64,000 nucleotides of DNA from Flavobacterium terrisoli (GTDB taxonomy: Bacteria > Bacteroidota > Bacteroidia > Flavobacteriales > Flavobacteriaceae), in the NCBI RefSeq assembly GCF_030167905.1, contig NZ_JARGNA010000005.1:124001-188000 (forward strand), written 5' to 3'. The notes beneath the pieces are model-generated. The model did no database searches and was not told the DNA's origin. It worked only from the letters and a program-made list of their open reading frames with translations. Of this stretch, positions 9,589-18,379 are shown piece after piece (the stretch's first letter is position 1; each line of letters starts with the position of its first letter). The position numbers and the translations under genes are program-made.

Positions 9589-10374
9589 ATGGCAACTTTT
9601 AACAAAAGAGGATATAAAGCACCGAAAGAAAAAGCAGAAAAATTAGATAACAATTTTATCGAAGACGTTAACGTTGATGAGAAAGACAGTGCGACTGCAA
9701 AAGCATTTGACACGTTGGATCAATCGGCTTCAAGAGCGGAAGATTTTATTGCAAAAAACCAAAAAGTTATTTTAGGTTTCCTTGGCGCAATTGTATTGGC
9801 TGTTGTTGGATACTTTGCTTATGATAAATTTATTGCTGAGCCAAACCAACAAGATGGCGCTGAGCAGTTATTCGTAGCACAACAAAACTTCCAAAAAGCG
9901 GTTGATGGCGATGTAAAAGCCGATTCATTATTCAATTTGGTATTAAATGGTTCTGAAGGAAAATACGGTGTTGTGAAAATCGCTGAAGAATATTCAGGAA
10001 CTGCAGCCGGTAACCTGGCTAACTATTATGCCGGTATCGCTTACCTAAACACAGGTAAATATGCTGAAGCTGTAAGCAGCTTAGAGAAATTCTCTTCAAA
10101 AGACATTATGCTGAGTACTTTGGCTCAAGGGGCGATAGGTGATGCTTATGCACAACAAAACAAACAAAAAGAGGCTTTGGAATTTTATTTGAAAGCAGCT
10201 GATGCAAGTCAGAATGATTTCACCAGACCAAGATATTTAATGAAAGCCGGAAAAACAGCTTTGGCTTTAGGAAACAAAGCAGACGCTTTGAAATATTTCA
10301 CTGAAATCAAAGAAAGCTTTGATGGAACTCCGGAAGCACAAAACATCGATGGTTTGATTGGTTTAGCGCAATAA
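9589..10374 (+). CDS. Membrane-anchored tetratricopeptide protein (YfgM-like)
   Basis: The 261-residue protein has a charged cytoplasmic N-terminus, one membrane helix at about residues 60-78 (VILGFLGAIVLAVVGYFAYD) and a C-terminal TPR region (GNLANYYAGIAYLNTGKYAEA, AQGAIGDAYAQQNKQKEAL, PRYLMKAGKTALALGNKADAL). This resembles YfgM, which in Escherichia coli associates with the SecYEG translocon and periplasmic chaperones. Type is inferred from architecture only. It has its own promoter and a terminator after it. Confidence 0.8.
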   Translation: MATFNKRGYKAPKEKAEKLDNNFIEDVNVDEKDSATAKAFDTLDQSASRAEDFIAKNQKVILGFLGAIVLAVVGYFAYDKFIAEPNQQDGAEQLFVAQQNFQKAVDGDVKADSLFNLVLNGSEGKYGVVKIAEEYSGTAAGNLANYYAGIAYLNTGKYAEAVSSLEKFSSKDIMLSTLAQGAIGDAYAQQNKQKEALEFYLKAADASQNDFTRPRYLMKAGKTALALGNKADALKYFTEIKESFDGTPEAQNIDGLIGLAQ

Positions 10375-10392
10375 ATCAAAAAATAATATTTT

Positions 10393-10428
10393 AAAAAGGA
10401 TTAAGGATTGTATCTTTAATCCTTTTTT
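10393..10428 (+). terminator. Intrinsic terminator after YfgM-like gene
   Basis: Inverted repeat with left arm AAAAAGGATTAA and right arm TTAATCCTTTTTT, ending in a T run, between the TPR gene and ribH. Confidence 0.75.
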
Positions 10429-10446
10429 ATTTTAAACAATAAAACT

Positions 10447-10938
10447 ATGGCAACTGCAAATAAAAATTTGTCCAACTATGATAAAAATACACTTCCAAAT
10501 GCAAAGGACTTTCGTTTTGGGGTTGTGGTTTCAGAATGGAATGATACAATCACCAATGGTTTGTATAATGGGGCAGAAGCGGCTTTATTAGACTGTGGCG
10601 CTTTACCGGAAAACATTATCCGTTGGAATGTGCCTGGAAGTTTTGAGCTGGTTTATGGTGCACAACGCATGATTGTCACTCAGGAAGTAGATGTGGTGAT
10701 TACAATAGGTTGTGTGATCAAAGGCGAAACCATGCATTTCGAATTTGTATGCGAAGGCGTAACCCAGGGCATCAAAGATCTGAATGTACAAACCGATGTG
10801 CCGGTTATCTTTTGTTTATTGACCGATAACAACGAGCAGCAATCCATCGACAGAAGCGGTGGCAAACATGGCAACAAAGGAACCGAAGCCGCAATCGCAG
10901 CGATAAAAATGGCCGATTTGAGAAGAAGAACAATGTAA
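10447..10938 (+). CDS. ribH: 6,7-dimethyl-8-ribityllumazine synthase
   Basis: RibH condenses 5-amino-6-ribitylaminouracil with 3,4-dihydroxybutanone phosphate in riboflavin synthesis, usually as a cytoplasmic icosahedral shell. The 163-residue protein shows the family motifs FGVVVSEWN, NVPGSFELVYGAQ, IGCVIKGETMHFEFV with the catalytic His, and VPVIFCLLTDNNEQQSIDR. There is no FMN riboswitch visible in the 72-base spacer, which is taken up by the preceding terminator; no other rib genes are near. Confidence 0.97.
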   Translation: MATANKNLSNYDKNTLPNAKDFRFGVVVSEWNDTITNGLYNGAEAALLDCGALPENIIRWNVPGSFELVYGAQRMIVTQEVDVVITIGCVIKGETMHFEFVCEGVTQGIKDLNVQTDVPVIFCLLTDNNEQQSIDRSGGKHGNKGTEAAIAAIKMADLRRRTM

Positions 10939-10964
10939 CATCGCTATATTTTCAGTCTAAAATA

Positions 10965-10996
10965 AGAGCCTATTCCATTGTGAATAGGTTTTTTAT
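10965..10996 (+). terminator. Intrinsic terminator after ribH
   Basis: Arms CCTATTC and GAATAGG with a short loop, followed by a T-rich tail. Confidence 0.75.
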
Positions 10997-11037
10997 TTTT
11001 AGCCAATTATTAACTATAAATCCCAATACTTTTTCCT

Positions 11038-11045
11038 TAAATTTG
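11038..11045 (+). promoter_or_regulatory. -7 element of mutL promoter
   Basis: TAAATTTG is an exact TAnnTTTG match, 57 bases upstream of the mutL ATG. Confidence 0.45.
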
Positions 11046-11102
11046 CTTTCTTCGGTTACCCAAAAACTGATGCCATAACAAAACACTGAATACTAAAAAA
11101 GA

Positions 11103-12953
11103 ATGTCGAGTATAATTCAATTACTTCCTGATCACGTTGCCAATCAGATTGCTGCCGGCGAAGTGGTGCAAAGGCCGGCTTCGGTAGTCAAAGAACTATT
11201 GGAGAATGCCGTTGATGCCAAAGCCACTGACATCAAACTCATCATCAAAGATGCCGGGAAATCATTGATTCAGGTTATTGACAACGGACTCGGAATGAGT
11301 GTCACCGATTCGCGTTTGTGTTTTGAGCGTCATGCGACTTCCAAAATCCGTCAGGCGGAAGATTTATTCTCTTTGCACACCAAAGGTTTTCGCGGTGAAG
11401 CTTTGGCTTCGATAGCGGCGATTGCCCATGTGGAAATGAAAACCAAGCAGGAACAGGAAGAACTCGGAATTCACATTATCATCGAAGGCAGTAAATTCGT
11501 TTCCCAGGAACCGGCGGTTTTACCTAAAGGCACTTCGTTTGCGGTCAAGAATTTGTTTTTTAATATTCCGGCACGCCGTAACTTCTTAAAGTCGGAAACC
11601 GTAGAACAACGCCATATCGTGGATGAATTCCAACGTGTAGCGATGGCACATCCGAACATTCATTTTACGATGTACCACAACGGCAGTGAAATGTTCAATT
11701 TGCCGGTATCCAATTTCAGACAACGCATCGTCAATATATTTTCCGGTAAAACCAATGAGAAATTGGTTCCGGTAAAAGAAGATACCGAAATCGTCAACCT
11801 GCAGGGATTTATCGGCAAGCCCGAATTTTCGAAGAAAAACAGAGGCGAACAATTCTTTTTTGTCAATGACCGTTTTATCAAAAGCGGTTATCTGCATCAT
11901 GCCGTGATGGCAGCTTATGAAGGTTTGCTCAAAGACGGTGCGCAGCCGAGTTATTTTTTATACCTGGAAGTTCCGCCACACACGATTGATATCAATATCC
12001 ATCCGACCAAAACCGAAATTAAATTTGACGATGAGCACGCGTTGTACGCCATTTTACGTTCGGCCATCAAACACAGTTTGGGACAATTCAATGTAGCGCC
12101 AGTGCTGGATTTTGATCGCGACCCGAATTTGGATACGCCTTATCAATACCAAAATAAAGAAGCGGAATACCCAACCATACAAGTCGACAGAAGTTATAAT
12201 CCTTTTTCTGAGGATAAGCCGAGTAAATCATCAGCGTCTAATTTCAGTTATAAAAAACCCGAAGCGCAACCGAGTTGGGAAAGTTTATATGTGGGTTTAA
12301 AGCAAGCCGGACAAGAGATAGCCGAAATGACTTTTGAAAATGAAGCAGTAACTTCTTCCTTATTCGAAGAAAATGAAATAGAACAGGAAGTTAAACGCAC
12401 GTACCAAATCCATAAAAAATACATCGTCAGCCCAATCAAATCGGGCATGGTGATTATCAATCAGAAACGAGCGCACGAACGCGTTTTATACGAAGAGTTT
12501 TTGACGAGCATGACGGTTTATCAGGCATCGAGTCAGCAGTTGCTGTTTCCGTTGCAGTTGCATTTTTCTTCAGGAGAAATTGAGTTGTTGGCCGAATTAA
12601 AAACGTCGCTGGAAAATACCGGTTTTGTCTTTGAATCGATGAATGAGGATAACATCATGATTTCGGGTTTACCTGTCAATGTGACCGAAAGTGAGATTTC
12701 TATCGTTTTGGAAGAGTTATTGAGTGATTTACAGGACGGCATTCCGGACAACAGTTTTTCCCAAAATGACACCATCGCCAAGTCGATGGCACGAAGTTTG
12801 GCCATTAAAACCGGAACCTATTTAACCGAAAAAGAACAAGAAAATCTGGTGCACAATCTGTTTGCTTGTAAAGAACCGAATGTGTCACCGTTTCAAAAAC
12901 CAACTTTCATCACCATGAGTGTGGAAGATTTAGATAAAAAATTCAGCGTATGA
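11103..12953 (+). CDS. mutL: DNA mismatch repair protein MutL
   Basis: MutL couples MutS mismatch recognition to strand removal. The N-terminal GHKL ATPase is intact (GEVVQRPASVVKELLENAVDA, DNGLGM, GFRGEALASI), followed by the MutL S5-like domain (IHPTKTEIKF). The 616-residue length and C-terminal dimerisation region (residues about 430-616, ending FACKEPNVSPFQKPTFITM) are family-like. The position of the endonuclease motif DQHAxxEx4E reads NQKRAHERVLYEE, so the Asp, His and Ala are replaced; whether the protein can nick DNA is uncertain. Its last 4 bases overlap the rhomboid gene that follows. Confidence 0.97.
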   Translation: MSSIIQLLPDHVANQIAAGEVVQRPASVVKELLENAVDAKATDIKLIIKDAGKSLIQVIDNGLGMSVTDSRLCFERHATSKIRQAEDLFSLHTKGFRGEALASIAAIAHVEMKTKQEQEELGIHIIIEGSKFVSQEPAVLPKGTSFAVKNLFFNIPARRNFLKSETVEQRHIVDEFQRVAMAHPNIHFTMYHNGSEMFNLPVSNFRQRIVNIFSGKTNEKLVPVKEDTEIVNLQGFIGKPEFSKKNRGEQFFFVNDRFIKSGYLHHAVMAAYEGLLKDGAQPSYFLYLEVPPHTIDINIHPTKTEIKFDDEHALYAILRSAIKHSLGQFNVAPVLDFDRDPNLDTPYQYQNKEAEYPTIQVDRSYNPFSEDKPSKSSASNFSYKKPEAQPSWESLYVGLKQAGQEIAEMTFENEAVTSSLFEENEIEQEVKRTYQIHKKYIVSPIKSGMVIINQKRAHERVLYEEFLTSMTVYQASSQQLLFPLQLHFSSGEIELLAELKTSLENTGFVFESMNEDNIMISGLPVNVTESEISIVLEELLSDLQDGIPDNSFSQNDTIAKSMARSLAIKTGTYLTEKEQENLVHNLFACKEPNVSPFQKPTFITMSVEDLDKKFSV

Positions 12954-13726
12954 TGCGAATGACCGAGACTGTTAAGCAGTTACTGATTATTAATGTTATA
13001 TTTTTCATTGGTTCCAATATTGTGGGCGATGTGGCTTACCAATTGTTTTCAGAATATTATCCGGAAAATCCAAATTTCAGATTTTGGCAGCCTTTGACCA
13101 GTATGTTTATGCACGCGCCGGTTTACAACGGTTCGGGCGGTATGGGGATTAGCCATATTCTTTTCAATATGATTGCCTTAATCTCTTTTGGGAGTGCTTT
13201 GGAGCATTTTTGGGGCGCCAGAAAATTTATATTTTTCTATATATCCTGCGGATTGGGCGCCGCTTTATTACATGTTGGATTTAATTATTATGAATACCAT
13301 CAAGCCCTGAATTTATTTCATGAGGCCAATATTTCCCAATCACAAATCAATTCATTTTTGGCTACCGGAAATTATGATAGTTTTCAAAATCTATTGCCAT
13401 TAGGTACTATTGAGCAATTGTTCTTTTCGTATAATGGTACTTCAGTGGGAGCATCGGGAGCCATTTATGGTTTGTTGACTGCTTTTGCTTTTATGTTCCC
13501 AATGGCTGAATTGGGGATTATGTTTATTCCAATTCCGATTAAAGCCAAATATTTTGTACCGGGATTGATTGCGGTGGATTTATTTTTAGGATTTAAGGGA
13601 AGCTCTATTTTTGGAAGCGGAGGAAGTGGAATTGCCCACTTTGCCCATATTGGCGGCGCCTTGACCGGTTTTATCATGATGTGGTATTGGAAGAAAAATT
13701 CGTTCAATAAAAATCGCTGGAACTAA
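12950..13726 (+). CDS. Rhomboid-family intramembrane serine protease (first of two)
   Basis: A 258-residue polytopic membrane protein with all rhomboid hallmarks: the HILFNMIAL segment (HxxxN), catalytic serine in GASGAIYG, and catalytic histidine in FAHIGGALTG near the C-terminus. Rhomboids cleave membrane-spanning substrates within the bilayer; substrates are unknown here. The ATG overlaps the mutL stop (ATGA arrangement), implying translational coupling, and a second rhomboid gene starts 2 bases after its end. Confidence 0.93.
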   Translation: MMRMTETVKQLLIINVIFFIGSNIVGDVAYQLFSEYYPENPNFRFWQPLTSMFMHAPVYNGSGGMGISHILFNMIALISFGSALEHFWGARKFIFFYISCGLGAALLHVGFNYYEYHQALNLFHEANISQSQINSFLATGNYDSFQNLLPLGTIEQLFFSYNGTSVGASGAIYGLLTAFAFMFPMAELGIMFIPIPIKAKYFVPGLIAVDLFLGFKGSSIFGSGGSGIAHFAHIGGALTGFIMMWYWKKNSFNKNRWN

Positions 13727-13728
13727 GT

Positions 13729-14610
13729 ATGAACTTACTGCAAGATTTAAAATTTCAATATAAGATTGGCGACGTTGGTGTCCGATTGGTCTTTTGGAAC
13801 CTGCTTTTTTTTGCGGTTCCTGAGATTGTTTTCGCGGTCATCAAGCTGTTGAATATTCATATTGACTATTTGAGTTTTGTGAGTTTGTCCACTAATTTTG
13901 GTGACCTCACCTGGAAACCCTGGTCGATTTTATCCTATGCGTTCTTTCATTTTGGAATCATTCATTTGATATTTAACATGCTGATGTTGCATTACACCAG
14001 CCGCTTGTTCCTGACTTTTTTCACCCAAAAACAATTGTTAGGCGCTTATATTTTGGGTGCTATTTTCTCAGGATTGATCTTTTTATTGGGCTACAATTAT
14101 TTGCCGGCTTTATCACAGGTACAGACTTCAATGGTTGGCGCTTCCGGAGCGATTATGGCAATATTGTTGGCCACCACCACTTACCAACCGTTTATGGACG
14201 TTAGGTTGATGTTCTTTGGGAAGGTTAAGTTGTGGCAGATTACTATAGTTTTATTGTTTTTGGATTTGATTCAGTTGCCGATGAACAATACCGGCGGACA
14301 TATTGCGCATTTGAGCGGCGCTTTTTTTGGTTATATTTACATCAAGCTGTTGCAGAACGGAACCGACTTGAGTAAAATAGTAACCGGGATCATTAATTTT
14401 TTTGCTGATTTGTTCAGCACAAAGAAAGCAACGCCTTTTAAAAAAGTACACGTTAACCCCAAAAAACCTGCTGTAAAAAAAGAGAGTAAAATTGTTGCCA
14501 AAGACAAAACCCAGCAACAAATTGACGAGATTTTGGATAAAATCAGTCAATCGGGTTATGACAGCCTGACAGCCGAAGAGAAGGAATTTCTCTTCAAAGC
14601 CGGGAAATAA
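13729..14610 (+). CDS. Rhomboid-family intramembrane serine protease (second), with cytoplasmic tail
   Basis: A 293-residue protein, diverged from its neighbour but with the same catalytic set: HLIFNMLML, GASGAIMA (Ser) and HIAHLSGAFFG (His). After the last membrane helix comes a lysine-rich soluble tail of roughly 70 residues (KKVHVNPKKPAVKKESK) ending in a short helical module (QQQIDEILDKISQSGYDSL) found as a tail in many Bacteroidota rhomboids. Spacing to both neighbours is 1-2 bases, so mutL, both rhomboids and the following EEP gene form one operon. Confidence 0.92.
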   Translation: MNLLQDLKFQYKIGDVGVRLVFWNLLFFAVPEIVFAVIKLLNIHIDYLSFVSLSTNFGDLTWKPWSILSYAFFHFGIIHLIFNMLMLHYTSRLFLTFFTQKQLLGAYILGAIFSGLIFLLGYNYLPALSQVQTSMVGASGAIMAILLATTTYQPFMDVRLMFFGKVKLWQITIVLLFLDLIQLPMNNTGGHIAHLSGAFFGYIYIKLLQNGTDLSKIVTGIINFFADLFSTKKATPFKKVHVNPKKPAVKKESKIVAKDKTQQQIDEILDKISQSGYDSLTAEEKEFLFKAGK

Positions 14611-14611
14611 A

Positions 14612-15667
14612 TTGCAAATGAAAAAACTATCGTGGTTTAACAAAGTGGTTTTCGGATTCAATATAGTGGTAACTGTATTGACCTTTATTGCTTATGTATT
14701 GCCTTTTCTGGCGCCAAAGTTATTTCCGCTGCTTTCGGTACTGACCTTGATTTTGCCCTTGTTTTTAATCCTAAATGCGTTGTTTTTTGTGTATTGGTTA
14801 ATCCAATTGAAACGACAGGTCATTCTTTCCGGTTTAGTCTTACTGCTCGGCATTACATTTATCAATAAATTTTATAAATTTTCCGCTAATGATTTGCCCG
14901 AAGAAGAGAAAGACTTCACGGTGATGAGTTATAATGTGCGGCTGTTTAATCTTTTTGACTGGCTTCCGAATGAGCATGTAGGCGATACTATTTTGTCATT
15001 TATCAACGAACAAAACCCGGATATTTTGTGCATACAGGAGTATTCGGAAAATGCCAAAGTGGATTTGAGGATTTACAAGTACAAGGCTGTTTTTATGGAA
15101 GGTAAGCAAATCAGGACCGGACAGGCTATTTTTTCCAAATTCCCGATATTCAATCAAGGTGATTTTAAAATTCCCGAAGCCGGAAACAACATCATTTATG
15201 CCGATATCAAAAAAGGAAAAGACACTATTCGGGTGTATAATATCCATTTGCAGTCGATAAAAATTTCACCGGATGTCAATGAAATTGAAGAACACGTTGA
15301 CGCGATCGACCAAAACAAATCCCAAGAGGTTTTCAGCCGAATCAGGGATGCTTTTAAAAAACAGGAACAGCAAACGGCCATTTTAGTCAATCACAGAAAC
15401 GACTGCAAGTATCCGGTAATTATTTGCGGAGATATGAATAACAGTGCGTTTTCCTATGTTTACCGAAACATCAAAGGCGATTTGAACGATTGTTTTGAAG
15501 AAGCCGGAAATGGTTTTGGGCAAACCTATAAATTCAAATATTATCCGGCGCGAATTGATTATATTTTTGCCAATAAAAAGATGCAGGTGAAGAGTTTTAA
15601 AAGCTTCTCCAAATTTGAAAATTCAGATCACTTTCCGGTGATGTCAAGGCTTTCTTTTACGGAGTAG
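14612..15667 (+). CDS. Membrane-anchored endonuclease/exonuclease/phosphatase family protein
   Basis: The 351-residue protein has two or three N-terminal membrane helices (about residues 10-90), then an EEP-fold catalytic domain: TVMSYNVRLFN, ILCIQEYSE (metal-binding Glu), YNIHLQS, ICGDMNNSAFSYVY and SDHFPVMSRL. EEP enzymes hydrolyse phosphodiesters in nucleic acids or lipids. Nothing identifies the substrate, but the membrane anchor argues against a DNA-repair enzyme. It is the last gene of the mutL operon and converges end to end with the WbqC gene. Confidence 0.9.
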   Translation: MQMKKLSWFNKVVFGFNIVVTVLTFIAYVLPFLAPKLFPLLSVLTLILPLFLILNALFFVYWLIQLKRQVILSGLVLLLGITFINKFYKFSANDLPEEEKDFTVMSYNVRLFNLFDWLPNEHVGDTILSFINEQNPDILCIQEYSENAKVDLRIYKYKAVFMEGKQIRTGQAIFSKFPIFNQGDFKIPEAGNNIIYADIKKGKDTIRVYNIHLQSIKISPDVNEIEEHVDAIDQNKSQEVFSRIRDAFKKQEQQTAILVNHRNDCKYPVIICGDMNNSAFSYVYRNIKGDLNDCFEEAGNGFGQTYKFKYYPARIDYIFANKKMQVKSFKSFSKFENSDHFPVMSRLSFTE

Positions 15668-16282
15668 TTATAGTTTTTGTTTCTTCAGATAATCCAACGC
15701 ATATCTTCCTTCATTGAACAATAAATCCAATATGCTTAAATTGTTCAGATAACCATGCTTTTCGCCGAAAACCTGCGTGTACGAGTCAAATTGGGCTGTG
15801 TCTTTTTTACCGTTGATTAAATTTCTGAAATCTGTTTTATCGGTGACTTCATGAAAGTATTCTTCGGTTTCATTATAATCAAATTCCAATCCGAGACATT
15901 GTGATACAATCGACATGGTTTCCAGATTTAAATCCATCAGGAATTCGTGTTTCTTTTCGAATATCGGGTGAATGTCATCTTCAAAATACTCGAAGAAAGG
16001 CGAAGCCCTGTAAGCAGCTTCAAGCGATTTAAAATGCTGCTTCTGCCAATCGAAAGCGGTTTCCAAACGCACGTCTTTGGTTTTTTGATGGGCGGTTTTA
16101 GAATGTTTGATGGGAATATTGAGCAACTGAATGCCATTCGGACTGTAAATGTACATTCGGTTGCGGTTGGTTTGCTTTTGGAAGTTGTCCTCTATTTCAA
16201 AGGTTACCAAATCACTTTGGGCAATCGCTGCAAAATGACTGATCGATGGAAAATAACCCGGATGAATGAGAATGTTGGTCAT
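15668..16282 (-). CDS. WbqC family protein
   Basis: The 204-residue protein matches the WbqC (PF08889-type) family: LIHPGYFPSISHFAAIAQSD at the N-terminus, the NRMYIYSPNGIQLLNIPI strand pair and FEYFEDDIHPIFE. Some members are found in O-antigen gene clusters and were proposed to take part in sugar-nucleotide chemistry, but the activity is unproven. In this window it lies at the end of the lepB-dapB-parAB block. Confidence 0.87.
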   Translation of the reverse strand: MTNILIHPGYFPSISHFAAIAQSDLVTFEIEDNFQKQTNRNRMYIYSPNGIQLLNIPIKHSKTAHQKTKDVRLETAFDWQKQHFKSLEAAYRASPFFEYFEDDIHPIFEKKHEFLMDLNLETMSIVSQCLGLEFDYNETEEYFHEVTDKTDFRNLINGKKDTAQFDSYTQVFGEKHGYLNNLSILDLLFNEGRYALDYLKKQKL

Positions 16283-16302
16283 TTGGTTATTCGGTAATTT
16301 GG

Positions 16303-16680
16303 TTATTTGATTTCGTTGGATTTATCAATTTGATAATTTCTAAGAGAATTTAGTTTGTTAGTTATGCTTTCTAATTTTTCTCTTAAAGTAATATAATCTG
16401 ATTCCGAAATAAAATTTAACTCAAATGAAATTATTAATTGATTTAATACTTCAACGGCAGAACTGAATGCTATAGAAGTAAAATGAGCTTTATCTTTGTA
16501 GCTTTTTCTAGCAGAACCTTCTGCAATATTTGAACCTACTGATATTGAAGCTCTCCTTAGCTGGGAGATTAGGCCAAATTTTTCAGCTTCAGGGAAATTT
16601 GAGGTTACTTCATATATCGATTTGGAAAACTCTTTTGATTCAACCCAAACATCTAATTTTTCAAATGAAAAAGTGTACAT
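16303..16680 (-). CDS. Four-helix-bundle protein (23S rRNA intervening-sequence family)
   Basis: The 125-residue protein is a typical S23/IVP four-helix-bundle protein: FEKLDVWVESKEFSKSIYEV, FPEAEKFGLISQLRRASISV, the conserved SNIAEGSARKS and a C-terminal EKLESITNKLNSLRN helix. The family was first seen inside 23S rRNA intervening sequences of some bacteria, but most genes, like this one, stand alone and the function is unknown. It is AT-richer than lepB and dapB and sits in otherwise conserved-looking housekeeping DNA, suggesting an insertion. Confidence 0.92.
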   Translation of the reverse strand: MYTFSFEKLDVWVESKEFSKSIYEVTSNFPEAEKFGLISQLRRASISVGSNIAEGSARKSYKDKAHFTSIAFSSAVEVLNQLIISFELNFISESDYITLREKLESITNKLNSLRNYQIDKSNEIK

Positions 16681-16762
16681 ATCTTATTAGTTTATTCTGT
16701 TATTTGTGGATTTGGTTATTCGAAACTTTGGAAACGAATTAACGAATTACCACATGAACAAA

Positions 16763-18313
16763 TTAACCTTTCACCGCTTTTCTCTTTTTCCAGAAATAAT
16801 CACCCACAACATATAAGGCTACCAATCCAAGGAAATATTTAAGATAAGATTGTGGTTGGCCTTCACCGCTCACTGTGGTAAACATTCTTTCCCAACGTAT
16901 TTTATCAAGTCCTTGACCGTTACCATCATAACTTAACCAGATAAACACCGGTTTTCCAACGATATGATCTTCCGGTACAAATCCCCAATAACGGCTGTCT
17001 TCAGAGTTGTTGCGGTTGTCTCCCATCATCCAGTAATAATTTTGTCCAAAAGTATAGGAAGTCACTTTTTTGTCATCGATATAGATATCATCTCCGGCTA
17101 CTTTTAAATTATGTTTTTCATAAACGGTGATTACCCTTTTGTAAAGCGGAAGATTTTCTTTGGTTAATGTGATGGTTTTGCCCGCTTCCGGAATATAGAA
17201 AGGTCCCATATTATCGGAACTCCAATTTGGATTGTGGCTGAAAATGGTGCCTTCAGGTTTTTTAATGATGATTTTGGTTACCGATTTTATGCCAGGTACT
17301 TTCTTCAAAGTAGCTACCGCTTCATCCGTTAATGCTTTAATGATAACTGTGTCTCTGGCTTCGTTCTTAAATCCGGCGCCATCAGTAGAACCTACATTTT
17401 TTATAACATAATCTAAGTCGACATTGGCATTTGGATCATAAGTCAGGAAATAAGCATGCTGAGGTTTGGCTCTTTCCGGTAAAATCAATTCCTTTCCGTT
17501 GATATAAACCACTCCGTCTTTGATTTGTAAATTATCACCAGGCGTTCCCTGACAACGTTTTACATAGTTAGATTTTTTGTCAATAGGCTTTACAATGCTT
17601 CTGCCCGAAGTATCGAAAAATTTGTATACGGTATCTGCCGGCCAGTTGAAAACCACGATATCATTTTTCTCAATTTTCTGGAATCCCGGAAATCTAAAGT
17701 AAGGCAATTGTGGCCAACTCAAATAAGATTTGGTTTTTACGAATGGTAAAGTATCGTGAACCATTGGTGCGGCAACTGCAGTCATTGGCGTTCTGGCACC
17801 GTAATGAAATTTACTTACGAATAAAAAGTCTCCAATCAACAATGATTTTTCCAAAGACGAGGTTGGAATTGTAAACGGCTGCATCACATAAGTATGCACC
17901 AAAGTAGCGACTACAATCGCAAAAAGAATCGAACTCACAGTATCACCGGCTTTGGTGGAAGCTACTAAACTCCTGTCGGAGATGTGTTGTACGTCTTGCG
18001 TATAATTGATATAGTAGATGTATAAGCCGAAGGTGAAAATCCCTAACCAGGTGTCAGCGGTTGATTTTCTGCCAAAACTTCTCAAAGTTTCTACCCAAAC
18101 CACAGGGAACATAATCAGATTGATGATTGGGATGAATAAGAGCAACGTCCATAAGGTTGGACGACCGATAATGCGCATTAAAACAATGGCGTTATACACC
18201 GGTACAAAGGCTTCCCATCTTTTTCTTCCTGCTTTTTCATAAAGTTTCCAGGTTCCTAAACCGTGAATGACCTGAACAATCAGAAAAAATACAATCCATT
18301 GATATGTTGACAT
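16763..18313 (-). CDS. lepB: Signal peptidase I, enlarged Bacteroidota type
   Basis: LepB removes Sec signal peptides at the outer face of the inner membrane. The 516-residue protein starts with a module of three or four membrane helices (about residues 1-110), then the S26 protease: the helix before FTIPTSSLEKSLLIGD (catalytic Ser region), KRCQGTPGDNLQI (catalytic Lys region) and MGDNRNNSEDSRYWG. Two long insertions between these boxes and an extra C-terminal membrane helix make it much longer than the E. coli enzyme; both are common in Flavobacteria. It lies 66 bases after dapB on the same strand. Confidence 0.95.
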   Translation of the reverse strand: MSTYQWIVFFLIVQVIHGLGTWKLYEKAGRKRWEAFVPVYNAIVLMRIIGRPTLWTLLLFIPIINLIMFPVVWVETLRSFGRKSTADTWLGIFTFGLYIYYINYTQDVQHISDRSLVASTKAGDTVSSILFAIVVATLVHTYVMQPFTIPTSSLEKSLLIGDFLFVSKFHYGARTPMTAVAAPMVHDTLPFVKTKSYLSWPQLPYFRFPGFQKIEKNDIVVFNWPADTVYKFFDTSGRSIVKPIDKKSNYVKRCQGTPGDNLQIKDGVVYINGKELILPERAKPQHAYFLTYDPNANVDLDYVIKNVGSTDGAGFKNEARDTVIIKALTDEAVATLKKVPGIKSVTKIIIKKPEGTIFSHNPNWSSDNMGPFYIPEAGKTITLTKENLPLYKRVITVYEKHNLKVAGDDIYIDDKKVTSYTFGQNYYWMMGDNRNNSEDSRYWGFVPEDHIVGKPVFIWLSYDGNGQGLDKIRWERMFTTVSGEGQPQSYLKYFLGLVALYVVGDYFWKKRKAVKG

Positions 18314-18379
18314 AATGTTGAGTTTAAAAGTTTTTTATTTGTTATCCAAAAGTTGAATTCGTTACAGTTCTTGGATGGA

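Noticed and set aside
10375..10446. Possible FMN riboswitch before ribH
   Set aside because: The spacer has 72 bases and is filled by an ordinary terminator; no conserved aptamer elements.
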